A stretch of 64,000 nucleotides of DNA from contig SZYB01000002.1 in NCBI GenBank assembly GCA_030263285.1, positions 124,001 through 188,000 of the forward strand. Direction: 5' to 3'. The translations under genes were made by a program, and so were the position numbers. The DNA is from Bergeyella sp. (GTDB lineage: Bacteria; Bacteroidota; Bacteroidia; Flavobacteriales; Weeksellaceae). A model generated the notes under the pieces. That model did no database searches. It saw only the letters and a program-made list of their open reading frames with translations, and was not told where the DNA came from. Below, in pieces: positions 18,653 to 27,602 of this stretch (positions within the stretch are counted from its first letter, which is position 1; every line of letters starts with the position of its first letter).

Positions 18653-19171
18653 ATGAAGGCTAGAATTTTTATTTTTCTGCTGTTTTTTTCTCCGCTTCCC
18701 TATATTTTTCTGGCTCAGCAAATCCTAAAAAAAGACAGCATAGGGGGGACGGCATACTCTCTGTCCATGGAGAAAGAAATATCCGATCTCATGAAAAGTA
18801 TGGAAGGAAAATGCCCAGGAATTCTGGAAACAGACCCAACCAAAGGAAACAGACCTACAAATACCCTCGGTTCTGACAAATCTCTTACCAATGCAGAAAT
18901 ATGCAGAAAAAACCCCAGGATCTTAGGTTTCAAAATTCTTTTGACCACTGTAAAATCAAATCAAGAAGCAAACCAGGTAAAAGCTAATTTCAGAAGAATA
19001 TTCCCGCTTATAAAGGCGAATACCGATGCCTCACTCAGACCTAATTATAAGGTTTTGGCGGGGAGCTATTTTTCTAAGAACAGCGCCGCTCAAGACCTCA
19101 AAGAGGTAAAAAGATACTTTGGTGGTGCTACGCTTGTGCGGTACAACATATTTTGTGATGAGGCGAAGTAG
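18653..19171 (+). CDS. SPOR-domain-containing exported protein
   Basis: 172 residues from ATG 18653. The start is fixed by the promoter at 18605-18635 and gives a clean signal peptide (MKARIFIFLLFFSPLPYIFLAQ). A linker follows, and then a C-terminal SPOR-like module: GFKILLTTVKSNQEANQVKANFR and SLRPNYKVLAGSYFSKNSAAQDLKEVK, the two beta-alpha repeats of the fold. SPOR domains bind denuded glycan strands of septal peptidoglycan. The ending FCDEAK and the motif AEICRKNPRI are typical of flavobacterial members. It converges on pbp1A. Confidence 0.88.
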   Translation: MKARIFIFLLFFSPLPYIFLAQQILKKDSIGGTAYSLSMEKEISDLMKSMEGKCPGILETDPTKGNRPTNTLGSDKSLTNAEICRKNPRILGFKILLTTVKSNQEANQVKANFRRIFPLIKANTDASLRPNYKVLAGSYFSKNSAAQDLKEVKRYFGGATLVRYNIFCDEAK

Positions 19172-19201
19172 AGTCATTGCCACTAAAACCCAGCAGTAAA
19201 A

Positions 19202-21571
19202 TTACTGGTTAAAATCAATGTCCGAGTCTTTTCTCAGATTTTCGTTTATTTCCCCTTCTCCACCCTCTGCTGCTTTATTTCCCGACAAGGAAGTTTTGGA
19301 TCCACTTTTTATCTGATCAATAGTTTGAAGAGTTCCCAAATCTCCGTAACCTGACTCAATCCCCCGCAGAGCTTCACACTCCCCCGTCCAGCCAGAAGGT
19401 TTTACAAATTTATCATTGGGGGAAATACCCAGACTTTTATCTGCCCATACTTTCTTCATATAGATTGCCCATATGGGGAGCGCAATCCTAGCTCCCTGCC
19501 CCTCGCCTGTGCTCCAAAAGTGAGTGGAACGATCCTCCCACCCCACCCATACACCGGTAGCTAACTTGGGGACAATACCCATGAACCACCCATCCGAATT
19601 ATTTTGCGTAGTCCCTGTTTTTGCAGCAATTTCTATCTCCTTATTCACCCCTCTTCTACCTAGCTCCCCGGCTCCCGTACCAAACTGTGCCACCCCCTTC
19701 ATAAGATCCAGCATAGTATATGCATAGAATTCATTCATCACTTCTTTCTGTTCCTGCCTTACTTCTTTTATCACCCTCCCATTGGCATCTTCTACTCTCC
19801 ATAGCATTTCGGGTTTTATATAATTTCCAAAATTTGCAAAGGAACTGTACGCTCCTAACATCTCATATATCGTGATGTCTGAAGAGCCCAAAGCAATCGT
19901 AAGATTATTGGGAATATCTTCTGTTACACCCAAATCCCTGGCCAACCGAATGACATTTTCCACACCTGTCATCTCTATGAGACGTATCGCCACTGGGTTC
20001 ACAGAATAAGCTAGTGCACTGCGTAAAGTGGGGGTACCTCCTTTCCCCTTTACAGACCAGTTCCCCTTCGTGTAGGTCGCTGCCGAAATTGTGGAACAAG
20101 GCGTAAGATTATGTTTCATAATCGCAGCGGCATATACAAAAGGCTTAAAGGTAGAACCTACCTGCCTCTTGCCCTGTTTTATATGATCAAACTGAAAATG
20201 CTGCCAGTTAATACCACCTACCCATGCTCTTATTTCTCCGGTGGAAGGTACCATAGACATCAAACCTGCCTGTGCAATTTGCTTGTGATAACGAATGGAA
20301 TCATAAGGTGATAACTCTACTTCTTTTTCTCCTTCCCATGTGAAAATAGTAGTTTTCACAGGCTTATGAAATTCTATGAGTATGGAATCCTGAGGAATCC
20401 CTGCATTGAGAAGCCTTCTGTACCTCCCGGTACGTTTTATGGCCTGAAGCATGATCTGATCTACCTGCTTCTGGCTTAGTTTGTAAAAGGGTTTTTTTGG
20501 ATTTCTTTTCTGTTCGTTATCAAAGTTTCTCTGTAAAACGGTGAGATGTTGCTTTATTGATTCCTCAGCATATTTCTGCATTTTAGAATCTAACGTGACA
20601 TAAATCTTAAGACCATCTTTGTAGATATTGAGTTTTTTGCCTGTATTTCGCTCATATTCATCGAGATACCTATTGATTTCTTTTCTCAAGAAAAACTTAT
20701 AGTACGAAGAATATCCGTCTTCTATGGTTTTTACAGGATGGTAGTCCAATTTTATAGGGGTGACTACCGCCTTATCGTAAGTAGACTGATCTATATAGTT
20801 AGTCTTCAACATCTGAAAAAGAACAACATTTCTCCTTGCGAATGCCTGATCCATATTACGCATCGGATTATTCCGAACAGGATTCTCCAACATCGCAACA
20901 AAAAGAGCCGCTTCCGGAAGGGTGAGTTTGCTCGTGGTTTTGTTAAAATAAATGCGAGAAGCCATTTCTATACCTGTCGCATTATAGAGAAAATCAAACT
21001 TGTTAAAGTAAAGAGCAACTATTTCTTCCTTGGTATAGCGTTTTTCCAGACTTACCGCAACTACCCATTCCTTGAGTTTCTGAGAAACCCTCCTGAGTTT
21101 GTTAGAAGCTCTATCACTGGTAAACAAAAGTTTGGCCAATTGCTGTGTAATAGTGGAGCCCCCTCCCCTCGACCCACCAAAAAAAACAGCCCGGGCAACA
21201 GAAGGAAAATCCACTCCGGCATGTTCCTTAAACCTTTCGTCTTCCTTCGCCTGCAAAGCATAAACCAAATGAGGGGGCAGATCTTTATAAAGTACCGGCT
21301 GGGTTTTCTCTTTTTCAAACTTTCCTATCCTCACACCATCCGAAGAATAAATTTCAGAGGCCACATATATATCCGGATTTTCTAGTTCACTTACCTCCGG
21401 CATAGAGCCAAAAAGTCCCTCGGAGATAGCAAAAAACAGCAATATAACACCTAAAACAGAAACAAAAAAAACCACCCAAAGAGACAATATTAACCTGAGT
21501 TCTTTACTTTTTTCAGACTTCTTGAGAGGAACGGGAAACGAAGACTTTTTCTTGGTTACTTTTTTCGTCAT
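19202..21571 (-). CDS. Penicillin-binding protein 1A (bifunctional glycosyltransferase/transpeptidase)
   Basis: 789 residues. A basic cytoplasmic tail and one membrane helix (about 27-49) anchor the protein. The GT51 domain has the catalytic Glu in AKEDERF (about 110) and GGGSTITQQLAK (about 137). The transpeptidase has the nucleophile motif STFK (about 472), SVN (about 522) and KTGT (about 650). It polymerises and cross-links peptidoglycan in the periplasm. It lies 23 bp downstream of gldH, in an operon ricT-gldH-pbp1A that is a common flavobacterial order. Confidence 0.96.
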   Translation of the reverse strand: MTKKVTKKKSSFPVPLKKSEKSKELRLILSLWVVFFVSVLGVILLFFAISEGLFGSMPEVSELENPDIYVASEIYSSDGVRIGKFEKEKTQPVLYKDLPPHLVYALQAKEDERFKEHAGVDFPSVARAVFFGGSRGGGSTITQQLAKLLFTSDRASNKLRRVSQKLKEWVVAVSLEKRYTKEEIVALYFNKFDFLYNATGIEMASRIYFNKTTSKLTLPEAALFVAMLENPVRNNPMRNMDQAFARRNVVLFQMLKTNYIDQSTYDKAVVTPIKLDYHPVKTIEDGYSSYYKFFLRKEINRYLDEYERNTGKKLNIYKDGLKIYVTLDSKMQKYAEESIKQHLTVLQRNFDNEQKRNPKKPFYKLSQKQVDQIMLQAIKRTGRYRRLLNAGIPQDSILIEFHKPVKTTIFTWEGEKEVELSPYDSIRYHKQIAQAGLMSMVPSTGEIRAWVGGINWQHFQFDHIKQGKRQVGSTFKPFVYAAAIMKHNLTPCSTISAATYTKGNWSVKGKGGTPTLRSALAYSVNPVAIRLIEMTGVENVIRLARDLGVTEDIPNNLTIALGSSDITIYEMLGAYSSFANFGNYIKPEMLWRVEDANGRVIKEVRQEQKEVMNEFYAYTMLDLMKGVAQFGTGAGELGRRGVNKEIEIAAKTGTTQNNSDGWFMGIVPKLATGVWVGWEDRSTHFWSTGEGQGARIALPIWAIYMKKVWADKSLGISPNDKFVKPSGWTGECEALRGIESGYGDLGTLQTIDQIKSGSKTSLSGNKAAEGGEGEINENLRKDSDIDFNQ

Positions 21572-21594
21572 GAATCATGAATATTGCATTTCAT

Positions 21595-22047
21595 CTAATC
21601 AGTTTCTTGTATCACTATCCCGAGGTCTTCTATGCCTACAAGACACTTCTCCCTCATCGCCTGGGTGACATATATCTTATAAGTACCTCTTTGGAGAAAC
21701 TTAAAATTCTCCTTGTACAGAAATCTAGTCTCCTTAGTATCCCCAAAACCACTTCCTCTCCATCTCCCATCCGGATCTGCTAAAACATAGTTTAGCGTAT
21801 CCACCCCTCCAAAGCGCTTTCCCTCATTGTACATACTCACGAAGAGCCTAAGGTTACTGTAGGGATAATCGTTATTATTTCTCACCACAAAAATAATATT
21901 CTTGGGCTTTGTTTCCTGACTGATATCAAAACTAAAGACAACGGGATTCCTGCTCCACTCCCCCTCCATATCCTTCATCTGTATATCCTCATGAGCACAA
22001 GAAAAAAATAAGAAAAGAAAAAAATAATAATTACCGAATCGAGTCAT
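21595..22047 (-). CDS. gldH: Gliding-motility lipoprotein GldH
   Basis: 150 residues. A short signal peptide ends in the lipobox FFSC (Cys16). The beta-rich body (PVVFSFDI ... NDYPYSNLRLFVSMYNEG ... LADPDGRWRGSGFGDTKE ... FLQRGTYKIYVTQAMRE) is diagnostic for GldH. GldH is required for gliding and for normal function of the linked type IX secretion apparatus in Flavobacterium johnsoniae, though the gene is also kept by non-gliding relatives. It lies between ricT and pbp1A, 21 bp after ricT. Confidence 0.93.
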   Translation of the reverse strand: MTRFGNYYFFLFLFFSCAHEDIQMKDMEGEWSRNPVVFSFDISQETKPKNIIFVVRNNNDYPYSNLRLFVSMYNEGKRFGGVDTLNYVLADPDGRWRGSGFGDTKETRFLYKENFKFLQRGTYKIYVTQAMREKCLVGIEDLGIVIQETD

Positions 22048-22068
22048 TGCATCTATAAATAAGGTTTT

Positions 22069-23292
22069 TTAGCATTTTTTTCGTTCCCCTTTCATTTTTG
22101 TATTTCTCTCTCCCTCTTTAGCAGGCTGGACGTGGTATTTTTTACCCTTATCACTGGAATGCACAATCCGCCTATTCTTATGCTTATTCCTAAAGTGCTT
22201 TTTCTCAAATCTGTCGATACTGTTCTCCTCTATAAGGTCTACCTTTTTCTGTACAAGCCCTCCCGATTTATCCACAAGCTCTTCCAGAGGAAGAGTTTTT
22301 CTTCCCTTTTTATTTTTAGAAATTTCTTCCCAAACCCTTTTTACCTCTATATCATACCAAACCATAGGTTTCCCTACATAAGCAAACCACATTTTATTTT
22401 TAAAAACGTCAATTTTTATACAAGAGGCCCTTCCATTTTCAGTATCCAATACCGTATTGGAAGAAGGAAAATTTTCCAGTGCATCAAGATAGCTGTCCAA
22501 TTCAAAATTAAGACAGCATTTTAACTTTCCACACTGTCCCGCAAGTTTTTGAGGGTTTATGCTCAGCTGCTGATAACGTGCCACATTGGTGTTCACCGAC
22601 CTAAAATCGGTGAGCCAGGTAGAACAGCACAGCTCTCTACCGCATGAGCCCAAGCCTCCTATCTTTGCAGATTCTTGCCTAAAACCAATCTGTTTCATAT
22701 CAATCTTTGTACGGAAGAGCTGTGCATAATCTTTGATAAGTTGCCTGAAATCTACTCTTCCATCCGCTATGTAATAAAAAGTGATCTTGGTGCCATCCCC
22801 TTGATACTCTATATCCGATATCTTCATGGAAAGACCCATATTTTTTGCAATAATCCTCGCTTGTTTTTTTACAGATTCTTCTTTTTTTCTGATGCGCTCC
22901 CACTGTTCAATATCCTTCCCGGTAGCCAGTCTGTATATTTTAGGCACAAACTCTGTAGATAGCTTTTTCTTTCGAATCTGGATTCTCACCAGCTCTCCAG
23001 TTAGACTGACCACACCTACATCATACCCCGGGCTGGATTCCACCACCACAATGCTCCCTATATGCAAAGAAAGATGATTTACATTCTTATAAATAAGTTT
23101 TCTGTCATTCTTAAAACGTACCTCCACCAATCCCCCATCAGAGGATTTTACGGGACTCTCTATGTTAGAAAGCCAATCAAAAACACTAAGCTTATAACTG
23201 TTCCCACAAATATCTACACTGGGACATCCCTGGGAAGACTTTCCACCACATTTATGAGCAGAATCCTCGACTATTTTGCATCCACAACTCAT
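22069..23292 (-). CDS. ricT: PSP1-domain regulatory protein, RicT/YaaT family
   Basis: 407 residues. The PSP1 core shows the family signature: IEYQGDGTKITFYYIADGRVDFRQL (in pieces), GGLGSCGRELCCS, GKLKCCLNFELD, with cysteines that bind an Fe-S cluster in RicT. In Bacillus RicT joins RicA/RicF to control RNase Y; the role in Bacteroidota is not established. An extra Cys-rich N-terminus (SCGCKIVEDSAHKCGGKSSQGCP) and a basic C-terminal tail are visible. It is the first gene of the gldH/pbp1A operon. Confidence 0.9.
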   Translation of the reverse strand: MSCGCKIVEDSAHKCGGKSSQGCPSVDICGNSYKLSVFDWLSNIESPVKSSDGGLVEVRFKNDRKLIYKNVNHLSLHIGSIVVVESSPGYDVGVVSLTGELVRIQIRKKKLSTEFVPKIYRLATGKDIEQWERIRKKEESVKKQARIIAKNMGLSMKISDIEYQGDGTKITFYYIADGRVDFRQLIKDYAQLFRTKIDMKQIGFRQESAKIGGLGSCGRELCCSTWLTDFRSVNTNVARYQQLSINPQKLAGQCGKLKCCLNFELDSYLDALENFPSSNTVLDTENGRASCIKIDVFKNKMWFAYVGKPMVWYDIEVKRVWEEISKNKKGRKTLPLEELVDKSGGLVQKKVDLIEENSIDRFEKKHFRNKHKNRRIVHSSDKGKKYHVQPAKEGERNTKMKGERKKC

Positions 23293-23575
23293 ATTTCTAG
23301 TTATCTATAAACAAAGTCCAAACTAAAAAATTAACTTCTGCGAATTTACGACAAATAAAAATAGGAATTCACCTATTACCTCCTCTACTGCTTAAACAAA
23401 ATAAATAAAAACACTGATAATCAATACATCAAAATCGTTAAGCCGGATGTAAAATCTTAGTTTTACCAAAACTCATCGGAGTTGTAGGAATCTAAGCCTG
23501 TACGCATGATGATGATCTACGTAATGAATAATTGAAATCCGAAAAAAAAAATTTCTTTTTACGAGGAAAACAGAT

Positions 23576-23583
23576 TATATTTG
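23576..23583 (+). promoter_or_regulatory. -7 box for the FadL-type porin gene
   Basis: TATATTTG, a perfect -7 element. It lies within the longest open frame, so translation must start downstream; the GTG at 23607 is the first suitable codon and is followed directly by a signal peptide. The -33 region has only TTT runs and no TTG. Confidence 0.5.
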
Positions 23584-23606
23584 AGAGTGATATAATTTAT
23601 TTAATC

Positions 23607-24863
23607 GTGGAGAAAATTCTGTTGACCTTGTGTATACTTTCAAGCCTCGCTGCAGAGGCGGGAGGGTTTAGGGTGGCTCTACAGGGAGCAAAACAGCTTG
23701 CGATGGCGCATACCAGTGCACACGCAGAAGATGCGAGCGTGGCGTTTTTCAATCCTGCCGGGATTTCTTTTATTCCCGAGAAACTGAGTATCGTAGCAGG
23801 GGGATTTGCCGTGAATTCTTCAATAGCCTACCAAAATCCAAGCACTCGGGAGTCTTATAAGACCAATAGCCCTTTAGGCACACCGTTTTATACTGCAATT
23901 ACGTACAAGGCCACCGAAGATTTGTCTCTGGGGTTTAGTGTCACCACACCCTATGGAAGCACAGTGCAGTGGCCAGAAAATTGGGCAGGGAAAGAACTCG
24001 TACAAAAAATGCAACTGAAAAGTTTTTACTTTCAGCCCGTGATTTCTGTAAAACTGGCATCCTGGATGTCTGTGGGGGTGAGCTATATCTATGCGAGAGG
24101 AAGTGTAAGCTGGGACAGATCTGTCACGCTTCTTAACGGAAATCTCAACATAAAGGAATCCAGCGCGAAAGGAAGCGGTTTTGGACTGGGGTTTTACTTC
24201 GTTCCCAACGAAAAGTTAAATGTAAGCGTTACCTATCGGTCTCCTGTGGACATGGAAGCCAATAAAGGTACTGCCACCTTTACTGTTTCTCCTTCATTGT
24301 TTCCTGTTTTGGGACTGAGTGCCTCGGGAAGAGATGCCTTTAGAGCAACTTTGCCTCTCGCTGAAGAATATACCATAGGATTCGCCTATAAGGTGTCCTC
24401 AAAATTGAAAATAGCCGCAGATTTTAATTATACCGGTTGGGAGAGATATAGTAAGTTAGATTTATATTTTAAAAATGCACCTATCGGAAACCAGACAGAC
24501 CCAAGGATATTGTCTGTACCCAAAAATTTCCGAAACACAAAAACCTTTCGGGTGGGTGGAGAATACAGATTCAGCCCACTAATCTCCGGCAGACTAGGCT
24601 GGTACTGGGATGAATCTCCGTACAACGATGATAATTTCACTCCGGAGACACCTTCTTTCAACACCCATGTGATCACAGCAGGTATGGGGCTAAATTTTCG
24701 CTTGTTTGGGATAGATTTGGCTACGGCCCAGGCATTTCCTAATGGGAGATCCTTCTACAACAAGAACAATGGTTTTAGTGGTAAAGCTAAGGCAAATGCC
24801 TTTTATTTCGGCTTGGGTATCAGATACAACCTTAAAAGAAAAAATGAAAAAATTACGGACTAA
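23607..24863 (+). CDS. Outer membrane long-chain fatty acid transporter (OmpP1/FadL/TodX family)
   Basis: 418 residues from GTG 23607 (signal peptide EKILLTLCILSSLAAEA). The mature N-terminus GGFRVALQGAKQLAMAHTSAHAEDASVAFFNPAG is the FadL hatch region, which threads the barrel; the rest alternates beta strands (WMSVGVSYIYARGSVSW, YRFSPLISGRLGWYWDE) and ends in IRYNLKRK. FadL proteins admit fatty acids and other hydrophobic compounds. The next gene, an SGNH lipoprotein, starts 20 bp inside this one, suggesting coupled use of lipids. An upstream TTG (23532) is in frame but precedes the promoter box. Confidence 0.9.
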   Translation: MEKILLTLCILSSLAAEAGGFRVALQGAKQLAMAHTSAHAEDASVAFFNPAGISFIPEKLSIVAGGFAVNSSIAYQNPSTRESYKTNSPLGTPFYTAITYKATEDLSLGFSVTTPYGSTVQWPENWAGKELVQKMQLKSFYFQPVISVKLASWMSVGVSYIYARGSVSWDRSVTLLNGNLNIKESSAKGSGFGLGFYFVPNEKLNVSVTYRSPVDMEANKGTATFTVSPSLFPVLGLSASGRDAFRATLPLAEEYTIGFAYKVSSKLKIAADFNYTGWERYSKLDLYFKNAPIGNQTDPRILSVPKNFRNTKTFRVGGEYRFSPLISGRLGWYWDESPYNDDNFTPETPSFNTHVITAGMGLNFRLFGIDLATAQAFPNGRSFYNKNNGFSGKAKANAFYFGLGIRYNLKRKNEKITD

Positions 24864-26352
24864 TACGCTTGATATTCTCTTGGTATCTGCTCTGCTTTTG
24901 GCTGGGGGTTGCAGCGCAGACTTTAAGGAAGCTACCGGCACTGAAGTAGTCTCCAGTGGCTCTGCAAATTTTGGCACTTATGTGGCTCTGGGCAATTCTC
25001 TTACCTCGGGATACAGAGACGGGGCCTTATACAGAGACGGGCAAAAAGAATCTTTCCCTTCAATACTCTCTGCCCAAATGAAAAAGGCAGGAGGGGGAGA
25101 ATTTAGGCAACCGATGTCTACTGATAATACGGGGGGATTTAAAAATCTGTACAATCCCAAGACAGGAGATTTTGCGGGAAAACTGGTATTGAAAGTAAAC
25201 AAAAACGGAAAATTAGCTCCTATCCCCATGTTGCCAGAATCATCACTGGACAATATAGCTTCTCAAGGTCCTTACCAGAACTTGGGCATTCCGGGAGCCA
25301 AATCATTTCATCTAGGAATACCTAAATATGGAGATCTGAATCCATATTATTCGAGATTTTCTACTGGAAAAAGCATAATAGAAGCGGCGATAAGTCAAAG
25401 TCCCACATTTTTCTCCCTTTGGATAGGAAATAATGACGTACTAAGTTATGCTGCAAGTGGAGGAATTGGAAAAGATCAGACCGGGAACTACAACCCTTCT
25501 TCTTATGGAGAAAATGATATTACAGACCCGACCGTCTTTAAAAAGGTGGTAAACCAATACCTCAAGGCCCTTACTGCCAGCGGAGCAAAAGGGGTAATTG
25601 CCAATATTCCTTCCGTTCTCCATATTCCCTTCTTTGCGACAGTTCCTTACAACGCAATAGAACTTAACGAAAATGTGGCCAATGTACTAAACCAGTCCTT
25701 GTATGCTCCCGTAAAAAAAATACTAGCAGTTTTGGGTCAGGGGGATCGAATCTCCTGGGCGCAAAAAGGGAAAAACCCGATCCTAATATTTGATAAAGAC
25801 CTGACAAACCTACAGCCCCAGATTACTTCGGCCCTCTCTTCTTCCGGGGTACCTGCCAGTCAAGCCCGTATGATAGGTGAATTTTTTGCTCAGGCCCGAC
25901 ATGCGAAAAAAACTGATCTTATCCTTCTTAAAGCTTCTCAAATTTTAGGAAAGAACCCTGGTCAATATCCCGCTCCCTTTGATAAAGTGGGAGTCACCAC
26001 TCCTCTTGCAGATCGGTATGCACTCACGAGTGCAGAAACAAAAAAAGTAGAAGCCGCTACCAGGGCTTATAACGAAACCATAACTGCTTTAGCCAATGCT
26101 TACGGACTTGCGCTGGTAGATACAAAAAGCAAAATGTCCGAACTCATAACAAACTCCGGAATTCAATGGGACGGAGTGAAATATTCCTCCAAATACCTTA
26201 CAGGAGGAGCCTTCTCTCTGGACGGAATCCATCTCACAGGTAGAGGAAATGCTATAGTAGCCAACGAGTTCATACAATCTATAAACAGGAAGTACGGAGC
26301 AAGACTCCCTCTCGTAAATGTCAATAGATATTCAGGAATCAAATTTCCCTAA
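24844..26352 (+). CDS. SGNH/GDSL-type hydrolase lipoprotein
   Basis: 502 residues from ATG 24844, which overlaps the FadL gene by 20 bp; the longer open frame from 24742 is rejected because this start gives a lipoprotein signal (LLLAGGC). GDSL blocks are visible: GNSLTSGY (block I, Ser nucleophile, about residue 45), a GNND block III in LWIGNNDVLSY, and block V with DGIHLTGRGN near the C-terminus (Asp and His). The family includes outer membrane lipases and esterases. Position next to a FadL porin supports a role in releasing fatty acids at the cell surface; that is inference. Confidence 0.87.
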   Translation: MKKLRTNTLDILLVSALLLAGGCSADFKEATGTEVVSSGSANFGTYVALGNSLTSGYRDGALYRDGQKESFPSILSAQMKKAGGGEFRQPMSTDNTGGFKNLYNPKTGDFAGKLVLKVNKNGKLAPIPMLPESSLDNIASQGPYQNLGIPGAKSFHLGIPKYGDLNPYYSRFSTGKSIIEAAISQSPTFFSLWIGNNDVLSYAASGGIGKDQTGNYNPSSYGENDITDPTVFKKVVNQYLKALTASGAKGVIANIPSVLHIPFFATVPYNAIELNENVANVLNQSLYAPVKKILAVLGQGDRISWAQKGKNPILIFDKDLTNLQPQITSALSSSGVPASQARMIGEFFAQARHAKKTDLILLKASQILGKNPGQYPAPFDKVGVTTPLADRYALTSAETKKVEAATRAYNETITALANAYGLALVDTKSKMSELITNSGIQWDGVKYSSKYLTGGAFSLDGIHLTGRGNAIVANEFIQSINRKYGARLPLVNVNRYSGIKFP

Positions 26353-26384
26353 TATTTTACTGCCTGTCCAAATCCAAAAAAGTA

Positions 26385-26393
26385 CCCCCCCCC
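26385..26393. repeat. C9 homopolymer between the SGNH gene and prs
   Basis: Nine consecutive C in the intergenic region 33 bp after the SGNH stop, about 130 bp upstream of the prs promoter. It is outside any gene and its role, if any, is unknown. Confidence 0.8.
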
Positions 26394-26521
26394 GCAAAAA
26401 AACATAGGTGAAAATAAAAAAAAGAGATTGTTTTCTCCGGGTAGGCTAAGTGTGGGCATGGGAAGAAAGATTTCAGGGATATTTTTATATTTTTGAGTTC
26501 AAAAAGTGTATAAATTTTATC

Positions 26522-26529
26522 TAACTTTG
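26522..26529 (+). promoter_or_regulatory. Candidate -7 box of prs
   Basis: TAACTTTG, matching TAnnTTTG, 23 nt before the prs ATG. The -33 region has TTC at a suitable distance instead of TTG. Confidence 0.45.
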
Positions 26530-26552
26530 TCGAATCCTAACAAAAAGTTAAA

Positions 26553-27491
26553 ATGGCACACCAAGCGACCTACCTTTTCTCCACCAGAACGAGTAAGGAA
26601 TTGGCAGAAAAAATTTCAAAACATTATGGTCAAGACCTGGGAAAAATCAATTTTCAGGAATTTAGTGATGGGGAATTTGAGCCCGTTCTGGATCAGTCTG
26701 TAAGAGGCGGGAGGGTTTTTCTTATTGCCTCCACTTTTCCTCCCGCAGACAACCTTCTGGAACTATTGCTCATGATTGACGCAGCAAAAAGGGCTTCGGC
26801 CAAGAGTATTACAGTGGTAATCCCCTACTATGGTCTGGCCAGACAAGACAGAAAAGACAAACCCAGGGCTCCTATAGGAGCAAAACTGGTGGCCAACCTC
26901 ATTACCGCTGCGGGCGCTACCAGACTTATGACTATGGATTTACATGCAGATCAGATTCAAGGGTTTTTTGAGATTCCTGTAGATCATCTCTATGCATCCT
27001 CCATCTTCATTGACTATATAAAATCTTTAAAACTAGAAAATCTAACTATCGCCTCCCCTGATATGGGCGGAGCAAAAAGGGCAAAAAATTATGCCGGACA
27101 CTTGGGAGCTGAGGTGGTCATCTCTTATAAAGAACGCAAGAAAGCAAATGAGGTAGAAGAAATGTTTCTGATAGGAAATGTAAAAGACCAAAATGTAATT
27201 TTAATTGACGACATGATAGATACCGCGGGTACGCTGTGCAAAGCTGCCGATATCCTTATGAAAAACGGAGCAAAAAGTGTACGAGCCATTGCTACTCACG
27301 GAGTTCTGTCCGGAAAAGCCTATGAAAATATAGAAAAGTCCTCCTTATTGGAGGTAATTGTAACCGATACCATCCCGATAGAAAAATATAAATCCTCAAA
27401 AATAAGGATTCTTTCTTGTGCTCCACTCTTTGCGGATGTCATGAAAATGGTCCACGAACATCAATCAATAAGCAAAAAATTTATCATCTGA
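26553..27491 (+). CDS. prs: Ribose-phosphate pyrophosphokinase
   Basis: 312 residues. It makes PRPP from ribose 5-phosphate and ATP. Class I features are YYGLARQDRKDKPRAPIGAKL (ATP and flexible-loop region, about 93-110), the Mg-binding MDLHADQIQGFFEIPVDHL, the catalytic KERKKANEVEE region and the PRPP signature VILIDDMIDTAGTL at about 217. PRPP feeds apt (8.3 kb) and nucleotide, His and Trp synthesis. It is followed by rplY, as in many bacteria. Confidence 0.97.
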   Translation: MAHQATYLFSTRTSKELAEKISKHYGQDLGKINFQEFSDGEFEPVLDQSVRGGRVFLIASTFPPADNLLELLLMIDAAKRASAKSITVVIPYYGLARQDRKDKPRAPIGAKLVANLITAAGATRLMTMDLHADQIQGFFEIPVDHLYASSIFIDYIKSLKLENLTIASPDMGGAKRAKNYAGHLGAEVVISYKERKKANEVEEMFLIGNVKDQNVILIDDMIDTAGTLCKAADILMKNGAKSVRAIATHGVLSGKAYENIEKSSLLEVIVTDTIPIEKYKSSKIRILSCAPLFADVMKMVHEHQSISKKFII

Positions 27492-27492
27492 G

Positions 27493-27525
27493 AGACTAGA
27501 AAAAACCTCATTTTTAGTCTTTAAT
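27493..27525 (+). terminator. Possible terminator between prs and rplY
   Basis: An AGACTA..AAAAA / TTTTTAGTCT stem with one bulged G and a 6-nt loop, followed by an AT-rich run. It starts directly after the prs stop codon. The imperfect stem and weak T-run limit confidence. Confidence 0.35.
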
Positions 27526-27549
27526 TTAGATGCATTGGAAAAAATAAAT

Positions 27550-27557
27550 TACCTTCG
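27550..27557 (+). promoter_or_regulatory. Possible -7 element of rplY
   Basis: TACCTTCG, one base off TAnnTTTG, 46 nt before the rplY start. The same octamer precedes mgtE (47558-47565), so it may be an accepted variant. Confidence 0.3.
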
Positions 27558-27602
27558 CAAACCAAAATTATATCACATACTAATATAGTAACCCAAAAAA
27601 CA

